Origin: Firmicutes bacterium UBA2598
GTDB taxonomy: Bacteria > Bacillota > PH28-bin88
Direction of reading: 5' to 3'
NCBI GenBank assembly: GCA_002339345.1
Contig: DDKM01000011.1
Location: forward strand, 1-16,703
DNA: 16,703 nt
Below, in pieces: positions 7,828 to 14,796 of this stretch. The notes below the pieces were generated by a model that saw only the letters and a program-made list of their open reading frames with translations, ran no database searches and was not told the origin of the DNA. Numbering within the stretch: the stretch's first letter is position 1; every line of letters begins with the position of its first letter. The position numbers were made by a program, and so were the translations under genes.

Positions 7828-7854
7828 GCAGGACAATGTCGACAAGCAGCGAAT
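7828..7854 (+). promoter_or_regulatory. Sigma-H-type promoter for the subtilase gene
   Basis: GCAGGACAA (7828-7836; one mismatch in the WWW part), 11 bases, then AGCGAAT (7848-7854). TGTCGAC (7837-7843), close to a Spo0A box and part of the palindrome TGTCGACA, lies in the spacer at the same place as in copy A. The expected start is near 7861. Confidence 0.65.
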
Positions 7855-7861
7855 ACATATT

Positions 7862-7981
7862 TTGGCAGGTTAGAACAGGTTAAGATTGACATTATCCGGC
7901 GGTACCCGGTGGGAGGAACCGGGGGGGCCTGTGCCGAATTGGTTCAAGGTGTGTCCTAACAATTATAAGTGAGGTTATGCC
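7862..7981 (+). promoter_or_regulatory. 120-base leader of the subtilase gene with direct repeat and hairpin
   Basis: It is longer than the leaders of the two other sigma-H-type units. It contains two CAGGTTA copies (7866-7872 and 7876-7882) spaced by exactly ten bases, close to one helical turn. It also contains a hairpin CCCGGT (7905-7910)/ACCGGG (7918-7923) whose loop reads GGGAGGA. No known riboswitch class is recognised. The GTGAGG ribosome site (7969-7974) lies seven bases before the ATG. Function unknown; an operator or RNA-binding-protein site is possible. Confidence 0.35.
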
Positions 7982-10900
7982 ATGCGCCGGTTGCACTGGC
8001 TGTACCGGGGGTTGGCCCTGGTGCTGGTTTTTTTGCTGTCAGCCGTAACCCTTTGGCCTGTCCGGGTTGCTGGTTCGGTTCAGCCGCTTTTTGATATCCG
8101 CGGCCACTGGGCGGAGCAGGATATCCGCCTGCTGGTCAGCCACGGCATTGTGGACGGCTACCCCGACGGTACCTTTAACCCTTCCCGCAAGGTAACCAGG
8201 GCGGAATTTGCCAAAATCCTGGTCAAGGCCATGAACCGGGAAGAGGATGTGTGGGCCCTGGCAGATGTGCCCAGCGCATTCCCCGATGTGGCGCCCACCC
8301 ACTGGGCCAAGCCCTATATCCAGTTGGCCTATGAAATGGGCATCATCAAGGGCTTCGACGACGGTAATTTTTACCCCGCCCGGTATGTGCGGCGGGCGGA
8401 GATAGCGGTGATGCTGGCCAGGGCCCTCCGCTACAATGTGGACCGGGAGAACACCGCCCCACTGCCCTTTACCGATGCCGCCACCATCCCGGCCTGGGCG
8501 CGGGATGCGGTGGTGCTGGGCACCCAGCGGTACCTGATCGGCGGGTTCCCCGATGGCACCTTCCGTCCCTTTGACCACACCACCAGGGCGGAGGCCAGTG
8601 TGATGATCGCCCGCTTGTTAAGCGAACGGGGCGGTCGCTACGACTATTACGGCACCGTCACCGAAGTGACTTCCCAGACCATGACCCTGCGGCTGGACAA
8701 CAGCCTGCATGTGTTTCGCTATGTCCCCGGCCTGCCCATTTTCCAGGCCGGTTTGCCGGTGGACTGGCAGGATTTCTTAAACCGGCTGCCCGCCACCGTT
8801 TATGTCAATGTGGATGGTTCCGGCCAGATTTCCTATCTCCAGTTGGCCCTGTTTCCGGTGGCCAATCCCATCACCCTTTCCTATGACGGCGGCCAGTTGT
8901 CCGCCGAAATACCGGATTCCCGGCTGCTGGGCGCCCAGCCCTTTACCGCCCTGTCCGGCCGGCTGGGCGAAACGGCCAGCCTCACCCTGCCCGATCCGGG
9001 GAAGAGTTTGAACATCACCAGGGAGGAAATCGGGGCCGGCAAGCTGTCCGCCCTGACCAGGGCGGACGGCCGGGGGCAGTTAATCGCCATCATCGACACC
9101 GGGGTGGACCCTTCCCACCCGGATTTGCAGTTTACCACCTCCTATAGCAGGAAAATCCGTGACTATATAGACCTGACTACCGAGGGTCGGGTTGTTACCC
9201 CTGGGATCGTGCCCGCCAACCGGGACACCCATGATCTGGACGGCTTCCGCTACACCTTTGGCCAGATTCCCAGTAAGAGCGGCTACCTGCGCTACGGCTA
9301 CCTGGATGAACAGGCGCTGGGGATGGACATTGACTTTAACGGGCGGGACCGTGACCGCTTTTTGGTGGTGCTGGCGGACCCCTTTGTGGCAGGACAGTAT
9401 GAGATGGTTTACCTGGATTCCGACGGTGACCGGAACCTGAACAACCAGATCCCCTTGCGGGCCTACCACCAGGAACCCCGGGTGGTTAACTTCCCCCAGG
9501 GGCCCTTGGGACAGTCCTTTGGGCTGGTGGTCAGCCGGATTTCCGCCGATGGCTCAGCGGTGATCTTCGGTTTTGACGCCAACGGCCACGGTACCCAGGT
9601 GGCGGGTATTGCCGCCGCCAACGGCAAGCTGCAGGGTATTGCCCCCGGAGCGGAATTACTGGTCATCAAGGCCTTGAATTCCAGGGGTGAAACGGATTGG
9701 CGGGCATTGAGCGATGCCATTAAACTGGCGGTTGCGGCCAGGGCCACCATCATCAACCTGAGCCTGGGCAACTACCAGGACGGTACCGGCGGCCAGAATG
9801 CCCTCACCCAGTTGATTGATGAATACAGCCAGGCGGGGGTGGTTTTCACCGTGGCGGTGGGCAACAAGGGGCCGGGCATTTCCACCCTGGCCACCCCCGG
9901 CAATTCCCGCCATGCCATCAGTGTGGGGGCCTATATCAGCCCCCGGATGTGGGAACAGGACTATGGCTACAGTGTGCCGCGGGACAGCCTGTGGTACTTC
10001 AGCTCAGTTGGGCCGCGGCTGGATGGCCTGATGGCCCCCCATGTGGTGGCCCCGGGCAGTGCCACCACCACCAATCCCGGCTGGACCGGCCAGTCCTATG
10101 TGCTGGTGGAGGGGACCAGTGCCGCTGCGCCCCACGTGGCGGGCGGCGTGGCCCTGCTTTTGGATAGCGCCCGGCGGGCCGGGACAACTTATACGCCGGC
10201 AGCGGTGCGCAACGCCCTGGTGAACGGCGCCAGGGTAATCGATCATTTCTCGCCGGCCGAGGCGGGTCACGGTGCCGTTGACCTGGCGGCGGCCTGGGAG
10301 AACCTGCGCCGCCTGTCCGCACCCCCCAATTTTGTGGGCTACACCTACAACCGCCTGCTGGGCCTGGGGGAAGGGATGTACGCGCGGGAGTTTTTGCCAG
10401 GGCAGATGAGCTACCGCCTGCATAACCGCACCGGCTGGCCGGTGCAGCTGTACTGGCGCTCCACCGTGGACTGGATGGAGCCGGAGCTTTCCGGTACACT
10501 GCTGCCGCCGGGCCTGATGCGCCATCTGCCGGTAATATACCGTCCTCCCCAAAAACCCGGCCTTTACGCCGGTTTCCTGGAGGGTGACGCCCCCGGCACA
10601 CCGGGGATTGATATGCGCCTGATGGCAACCCTCATCAGGCCCTATCCCCTGACGGCGGCCAACAACCATACCCAGGTCATCGATGACGCCCTGGAGGCCG
10701 CCCAGTACCGCCGTTACTATTTCCGGGTGCCGGACCGGACCTCCCGTTTTAATGTAAACCTGTCGGTATTGAATGATCAGGGCGGAGGTTACCAGGGCCG
10801 GGTGCGCATGCATATCGTACGCCCGGACGGCACCGAGTACCAGTTGAGTGATTATGCCGGTGTGGGTCCCCCGGGAACCATCCAGCGGGGGCAGGTGGGT

Positions 10901-11254
10901 GTTTCAGTTCCCAATCCCCAGCCGGGGACCTGGGAAGTGGTGGTGTACAGCTCCGCCGCCTTGAGTTTGTATGGTCAGCAGACCTCCCGGTACCGCCTGG
11001 AGGCCGGGCTGACGGGGGTGGTGCCACCGTCCGGCCCGGCGGAACCCCGCTGGCTGATCGGGGTGGTGCCCAAACTGCTGGTGCCCGGGCAGCAGACCTA
11101 TATCACCTTACAGGTGCGGCACCGCGATACCAAGGAGCCGGTTTCCGGCATGATGGAAATTGACGGGTTGTTGTACGAGGTGCGCAGCGGCAAGGTGACC
11201 ATTCCGGTAACCCCCGCGGCTGACCGCATCCAATTGAAGATCAGGACCAACTAG
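7982..11254 (+). CDS. SLH-anchored subtilisin-like serine protease (S8) with large Asp-His insertion
   Basis: Predicted 1090 residues, ATG with GTGAGG seven bases upstream. A signal peptide (about 1-32) precedes three well-kept SLH repeats: about 35-85 (VTRAEF), 99-150 (VRRAEI) and 162-213 (TTRAEA). Residues 220-292 match the ~72-residue repeat of the upstream SLH protein. The catalytic triad is visible: Asp372 (IIDTGVD), His536 (NGHGTQVAG) and Ser713 (GTSAAAPHVAG), with the oxyanion Asn628 (AVGNKG). Asp and His are 164 residues apart, far more than in subtilisin; the inserted part includes a DSDGDRNLN loop (479-487) that looks calcium-binding. This recalls pyrolysin and tripeptidyl-peptidase II. 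The last ~310 residues are beta-rich and may be jelly-roll/PPC-like. It would be tethered to the wall and process or turn over surface proteins, possibly the neighbours. Protease assignment is certain; substrate is not. Confidence 0.95.
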   Translation: MRRLHWLYRGLALVLVFLLSAVTLWPVRVAGSVQPLFDIRGHWAEQDIRLLVSHGIVDGYPDGTFNPSRKVTRAEFAKILVKAMNREEDVWALADVPSAFPDVAPTHWAKPYIQLAYEMGIIKGFDDGNFYPARYVRRAEIAVMLARALRYNVDRENTAPLPFTDAATIPAWARDAVVLGTQRYLIGGFPDGTFRPFDHTTRAEASVMIARLLSERGGRYDYYGTVTEVTSQTMTLRLDNSLHVFRYVPGLPIFQAGLPVDWQDFLNRLPATVYVNVDGSGQISYLQLALFPVANPITLSYDGGQLSAEIPDSRLLGAQPFTALSGRLGETASLTLPDPGKSLNITREEIGAGKLSALTRADGRGQLIAIIDTGVDPSHPDLQFTTSYSRKIRDYIDLTTEGRVVTPGIVPANRDTHDLDGFRYTFGQIPSKSGYLRYGYLDEQALGMDIDFNGRDRDRFLVVLADPFVAGQYEMVYLDSDGDRNLNNQIPLRAYHQEPRVVNFPQGPLGQSFGLVVSRISADGSAVIFGFDANGHGTQVAGIAAANGKLQGIAPGAELLVIKALNSRGETDWRALSDAIKLAVAARATIINLSLGNYQDGTGGQNALTQLIDEYSQAGVVFTVAVGNKGPGISTLATPGNSRHAISVGAYISPRMWEQDYGYSVPRDSLWYFSSVGPRLDGLMAPHVVAPGSATTTNPGWTGQSYVLVEGTSAAAPHVAGGVALLLDSARRAGTTYTPAAVRNALVNGARVIDHFSPAEAGHGAVDLAAAWENLRRLSAPPNFVGYTYNRLLGLGEGMYAREFLPGQMSYRLHNRTGWPVQLYWRSTVDWMEPELSGTLLPPGLMRHLPVIYRPPQKPGLYAGFLEGDAPGTPGIDMRLMATLIRPYPLTAANNHTQVIDDALEAAQYRRYYFRVPDRTSRFNVNLSVLNDQGGGYQGRVRMHIVRPDGTEYQLSDYAGVGPPGTIQRGQVGVSVPNPQPGTWEVVVYSSAALSLYGQQTSRYRLEAGLTGVVPPSGPAEPRWLIGVVPKLLVPGQQTYITLQVRHRDTKEPVSGMMEIDGLLYEVRSGKVTIPVTPAADRIQLKIRTN
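8639..8857 (+). repeat. Single copy of the ~72-residue surface repeat inside the subtilase
   Basis: Residues 220-292, between the third SLH repeat and the region before the catalytic Asp. It opens with YYGTVTEVTSQTMTL, like the G.V..V starts of the six units in the 5706-7751 protein. It has the same late segment before a hydrophobic strand and closes with GQISYLQL. Confidence 0.55.
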
Positions 11255-11302
11255 CTACAGGACCTTGAAGACACTGAATGCAGCGACGGGCACCCTTTTC
11301 CC

Positions 11303-11328
11303 GGGGGAGGACGTTTTATCCTCACCCC
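11303..11328. other. Imperfect inverted repeat between the subtilase and DUF5693-like genes
   Basis: GGGGGAGGA and TCCTCACCCC flank a CGTTTTA loop with one mismatch. No T-run follows on either strand, so it is not a typical terminator. The 131-base gap around it shows no clear promoter, and the DUF5693-like gene could be read through from the subtilase unit. Confidence 0.35.
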
Positions 11329-11385
11329 TGACTGTCCAGACTATAGGCGGTTGGTCCCAGGCCTGCGGCGCTGGCTAAAGGTAAT

Positions 11386-13386
11386 TTGTGTAGGTGGTTG
11401 AGGGGTTTGCCCGGGGGCAATACGACGGGCAGGGTGGTGGAATGGGGAGTGCGAGTTAGATATACCGGGGTTTTGATCGGGGTTGTGGTGCTGGCTTTGT
11501 TGTTATCCCTTGGTCTGGCCTGGCAGCGCCACCGGCTGGAAGCCTCCAACAAAAGGGTGGAGGTGGCCGTCAACTGGGCGGAGGTGGTGGCCCTGGCGGA
11601 GAGGGTCGGGGAAGACCCCTTTGATTTGCTGCTCCGCTTTAAGGCGGCGGGAGCCACTGCCGTGCTGCTTAAAGAACAGAACCTGGGAGATCTGGAAAAC
11701 CGCCTTGTGTGGGTGAAGGGCGGCAATGAGTTGATCGCCGAGGGATTCCGGGGCGGTGCCAAACTGGAGCCCATGTACACCTATATCATCACCCGGGACC
11801 GGGCGTTATGGAAACGCCTGGTTTACCACCTGGAGAACAAGGTCCCCAGGGGGATGCCGGTGGACAGCCGCGACCTGGGAGAGGTGTTTGTGGTGGGCAT
11901 GCCGCTGGTCAAAGGAGATTTGGGACTGTTTCCCCTGGGTTTTAACCCGGCGGGTTTACAGGCGGCGGTGGAAGCAGGGATGGGGATCATCCCCCAGTTG
12001 CGCTCCTGGCCCCAGGTACGGCAGGATTCCCTGGCCGCAGCATTGGCTCCTTTGGCGGATTATGCTGATCACATTAGCCTGTTTCTGTTTAATGACGGGC
12101 TATTGCCAGGTTTTCCCAACCCGGCGGCCACCCGCTGGATGGCAGATGAACTGAAGGGGTTGGGTAATCCGCCTGTAGGGATCATCGAATTCACCAACCA
12201 AAAGGGCTTGCCTGAGCTGGTGCGCTTTACTGGCAAGAACGCCATTCGTCTGCACTCCATCGGGGAACGGATGGGCAGCATCTCTCCCCAGGCAGCAGTT
12301 GACCAGTTCGCCCTGGCTGCCTCGGAGCGGAACATCCGGGCAGTCTTTGCGCGGTTTTTCTTCCGGTGGGACAACCCCGACTGGATTGGCTCCAACCTGG
12401 CCTATGTCACCAAGGTGACCCAGGCCCTGGAGGACAAGGGCCTGTCCACCGGCCGGCCGGTCCCCTTTGGTTCATTACAAGGTTCCCGCCTGGTGCTGCT
12501 GGTCATCGGCTGGGGAGTGGTGGCTGCCGGAATGCTGCTGCTGGAATTGATGGGCTTGCGGCGGGTGGCGGTGGTGCTGGGGACCCTGGTTGCCCTGCTG
12601 TGGACGGTAGCGGTGCTGGTTAACCAGCTGGAACCAGCGCGGAAATTGATGGCCCTGGGGGCAGCCTTGGTGCTGCCCACCCTGGGGGTGGTGGCCATGG
12701 CCGGTGTCAGGACCACCGGCACCCGGGGAGCGGTGACTGCTCTGTGGGTGACCAGTTTGGTTTCCCTGGCAGGAGCGCTGCTGGTGGTAGGCCTGTTGTG
12801 GGATGTCAATTACATGCTGAAACTGGAGGAGTTCCGGGGGGTGAAGGTAGCCCACCTGCTGCCCCTGCTGATGGTAGCCTTTATCCTGGGCGCCTGGCCC
12901 ATGCGGGAACGCTGGCCGGGCTGGGTGGTGTCCGGCCTGTCCCGGCCCCTTAACCTGGCCCTGGTGCTGGGGGTGGTGGCGGTGGCGGCGGTGGTCTATG
13001 TGTATCTTGCCCGCACCGGCAACGACGCCCCCGGTTTGAGTACAGCCATGGAAAAACAGGTGCGCTATCTCCTCGGGCAGTGGTTGGAGGTCAGGCCCCG
13101 CACCAAGGAATTCCTGGTGGGACACCCCTTCCTGGTGCTGGCCTTTTACTTGGGTTACCGGCACAGGCTGCTGCCCCTCTTTGTGGTAGGAGCCGTCGGC
13201 CAGGTTTCGATTGTGAACACCTTTGCCCACCTGCATACCCCACTGGCTGTATCCATGGTGCGGACCTTCCACGCCCTGTGGCTGGGTTCCCTGGCGGGGA
13301 TGGTGCTGATTATGATATATCACCTGGGCCTTGCGGCCTACACCCGGTATGGTCCCGGGCTATGGGAGAGATACCATTATGAGTAG
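11386..13386 (+). CDS. DUF5693-like polytopic membrane protein
   Basis: Up to 666 residues. The start is uncertain: TTG at 11386 has AAGG four bases upstream, while GTG codons at 11434, 11437 and 11449 would begin nearer the first membrane segment. The layout is an N-terminal membrane segment (about 26-46), a soluble extracytoplasmic domain (about 50-360, alternating helices and strands, perhaps barrel-like), then about eight further hydrophobic segments (approximately 366-390, 393-412, 420-440, 449-472, 487-505, 521-542, 580-602, 632-652). This matches the DUF5693 family as I remember it, which is often found beside csaB in Firmicutes. The last eight bases overlap the csaB start, implying translational coupling. 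No catalytic motif is recognised. A role in supplying, flipping or presenting wall polysaccharide for pyruvylation is an inference from context only. Confidence 0.8.
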   Translation: MCRWLRGLPGGNTTGRVVEWGVRVRYTGVLIGVVVLALLLSLGLAWQRHRLEASNKRVEVAVNWAEVVALAERVGEDPFDLLLRFKAAGATAVLLKEQNLGDLENRLVWVKGGNELIAEGFRGGAKLEPMYTYIITRDRALWKRLVYHLENKVPRGMPVDSRDLGEVFVVGMPLVKGDLGLFPLGFNPAGLQAAVEAGMGIIPQLRSWPQVRQDSLAAALAPLADYADHISLFLFNDGLLPGFPNPAATRWMADELKGLGNPPVGIIEFTNQKGLPELVRFTGKNAIRLHSIGERMGSISPQAAVDQFALAASERNIRAVFARFFFRWDNPDWIGSNLAYVTKVTQALEDKGLSTGRPVPFGSLQGSRLVLLVIGWGVVAAGMLLLELMGLRRVAVVLGTLVALLWTVAVLVNQLEPARKLMALGAALVLPTLGVVAMAGVRTTGTRGAVTALWVTSLVSLAGALLVVGLLWDVNYMLKLEEFRGVKVAHLLPLLMVAFILGAWPMRERWPGWVVSGLSRPLNLALVLGVVAVAAVVYVYLARTGNDAPGLSTAMEKQVRYLLGQWLEVRPRTKEFLVGHPFLVLAFYLGYRHRLLPLFVVGAVGQVSIVNTFAHLHTPLAVSMVRTFHALWLGSLAGMVLIMIYHLGLAAYTRYGPGLWERYHYE

Positions 13387-14587
13387 AACGGCGGGACGGG
13401 AGATCAAGCGGATAGTGATTTCCGGCTATTACGGATTTAACAACACCGGTGATGAGGCGGTGTTGTTCAGCATGATCCGGGAACTACAAAAGCGCCTGCC
13501 CGGTGTGAAAATCCGGGTCCTGTCCCATAACCCGGCCCAGACCAAGCGGGCATACGGTGTCAAGGCGGTCAACCGCTGGAACCCCCTGGCCATTCTAAAG
13601 GCTGTGGCCCGGTGCGACCTCCTGATCAGCGGTGGCGGCAGCCTGCTGCAGGATGCCACCGGCCCCAAGAGTATTGCCTATTACCTGGCCATCGTCTGGC
13701 TGGCCAAGCTGTTTGGGAAGAGGGCGGTGTTCTACGCCCAGGGCATCGGGCCGGTGACCGGCGATCTGGGCCGGAACCTGATGCGCCGCATCGCCAACAG
13801 GGTGGACCTGATTACCGTGCGTGACCACCAATCCTACATGCTGTTGCATGAGCTGGGGATAAAGAAGCCGCCCATCCATATCACCGCTGACCCCGTCCTG
13901 GGCCTGACCCCGGAAGCGGCGGACACCGCCGCCGGGCAGCAGGTCCTTTGCCGGGCCGGCATTGCACAGTTGAATACCGGCAATGGGGAAAGGAAACCCG
14001 GTGGGCAGGCGGTGGTTGAAAACCCCTTTGTGGATGTAGAGGAATGTCCGGGAATGGTGGACCGGCCCCTGGTCGGTATTGCCCTGCGGGAATGGAAGGG
14101 CTTGACCGGCTACCACCGGGCAGTGGCGGCGGCAGCGGACTTCCTGGCGGAAAGGGGCTGCCGGGTGGTGTTTATCCCCTTTCACTTTCCCGAGGACATT
14201 GCCGTCGGCCGGGAGGTGGCCAGGCTGATGGGATCACCCGCTGTGGTGCTGAAGGAACAGCTGGATACCCCCCGCATGCTGGGGGTGCTGGGGCGATGTG
14301 ACCTGGTGCTGGGTATGCGGCTCCATGCCCTCATCATGGCGGCGGTGATGGGTGTGCCGGCGGTGGGCCTTTCCTACGACCCCAAGGTGGACAGTTTCAT
14401 GAAACAGGTGGGCCTGCCGGTGGCGGGCAAGGTGGAAACGGTCACCGGGGAGGAACTGGTGAAATTGCTCGCCGAAATATTGCCCAACCTGGCCAACCTG
14501 CGGGATCGAATGACGGGCCCCGTGGCCGACCTGCGCCGGCTGGCCGTCCAAACCGCCGACCTGGTCCTCAACACCATAGGTAAATGA
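13379..14587 (+). CDS. csaB: Polysaccharide pyruvyl transferase CsaB
   Basis: Predicted 402 residues. The start is ATG 13379 with GGGAG ten bases upstream; it overlaps the stop of the preceding gene by eight bases. An in-frame TTG at 13331 is further upstream and less likely. CsaB transfers pyruvate from phosphoenolpyruvate, as a ketal, to the secondary cell-wall polysaccharide, making the ligand for SLH domains. Family motifs seen: SGYYGFNNTGDEAVL (15-29), SGGGSLLQD (84-92), FYAQGIGPV (118-126) and, near the C-terminus, GMRLHALIMAAVMGVPAVGL (312-331) followed by SYDPKVDSF. These match the polysaccharide pyruvyl transferase fold. The protein is cytoplasmic, with no signal peptide. Residues about 196-227 look like an insertion relative to shorter relatives. 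The three SLH-type proteins encoded upstream are its obvious clients. Confidence 0.95.
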   Translation: MSRTAGREIKRIVISGYYGFNNTGDEAVLFSMIRELQKRLPGVKIRVLSHNPAQTKRAYGVKAVNRWNPLAILKAVARCDLLISGGGSLLQDATGPKSIAYYLAIVWLAKLFGKRAVFYAQGIGPVTGDLGRNLMRRIANRVDLITVRDHQSYMLLHELGIKKPPIHITADPVLGLTPEAADTAAGQQVLCRAGIAQLNTGNGERKPGGQAVVENPFVDVEECPGMVDRPLVGIALREWKGLTGYHRAVAAAADFLAERGCRVVFIPFHFPEDIAVGREVARLMGSPAVVLKEQLDTPRMLGVLGRCDLVLGMRLHALIMAAVMGVPAVGLSYDPKVDSFMKQVGLPVAGKVETVTGEELVKLLAEILPNLANLRDRMTGPVADLRRLAVQTADLVLNTIGK

Positions 14588-14681
14588 ATTCAAAATACAT
14601 GAACAGATCGCATTTTTAGTGGTAGGCAATAATAAGAACCTGTCGCATGAAATAATTGGTCGAAACAAGTTGAAGCAGCAT

Positions 14682-14708
14682 GAAGGTATTTACCACCTAA
14701 AGTAGAAT
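14682..14708 (+). promoter_or_regulatory. Weak sigma-H-like promoter before the HTH gene
   Basis: GAAGGTATT (14682-14690), 11 bases, then GTAGAAT (14702-14708). The only departure from the sigma-H consensus is AGGT for AGGA. The -10 overlaps the palindrome at 14705-14724. It could be chance in AT-rich DNA. Confidence 0.3.
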
Positions 14709-14724
14709 TATATATATATAATTC
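14705..14724. repeat. Perfect 20-base AT-rich palindrome
   Basis: Begins GAATTA and ends TAATTC around an alternating TA core, and is identical to its reverse complement across all 20 bases. It lies 72 bases upstream of the preferred ATG of the HTH gene, within the 209-base gap after csaB. It could be an autoregulatory operator or a cruciform-prone site. No T-run follows, so it is not a terminator. The rest of the gap shows no gene. Confidence 0.6.
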
Positions 14725-14796
14725 CTGTAAATGGCTTGTGCGAAATCGAGGATACTGCGGGTTCAGGAAATATTAATGAAAAAAAGGGGTGACAAA

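Larger units (their letters stand above)
7786..7856 (+). repeat. Copy B of the repeated terminator-promoter junction
   Basis: This is the counterpart of 5605-5673 in the same order: AAGGGG, GC-rich hairpin ending GCGGCC with T-run, pyrimidine-rich linker, GGCAGGA, TGTCGA, GAATA. It lies between the SLH/beta-repeat gene and the subtilase gene. Confidence 0.7.

Noticed and set aside
7886..7891. TTGACA in the subtilase leader as a sigma-A -35
   Set aside because: The bases 17 positions downstream are GC-rich with no -10-like hexamer.
10004..10813. Long minus-strand open frames opposite the subtilase gene
   Set aside because: They are antisense to the conserved catalytic Ser region and adjoining C-terminal part, and show no recognisable domain.
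11263..11275. AGGA...GAAT before the DUF5693-like gene as another sigma-H site
   Set aside because: The spacing between the two elements is only about seven bases in consensus terms, too short for sigma-H.
12475..13323. 282-residue open frame on the minus strand, rich in His, Gln and Gly
   Set aside because: Opposite to the DUF5693-like gene, low-complexity composition typical of antisense to G+C-rich, Leu/Val-rich coding sequence, no ribosome site or family motif.
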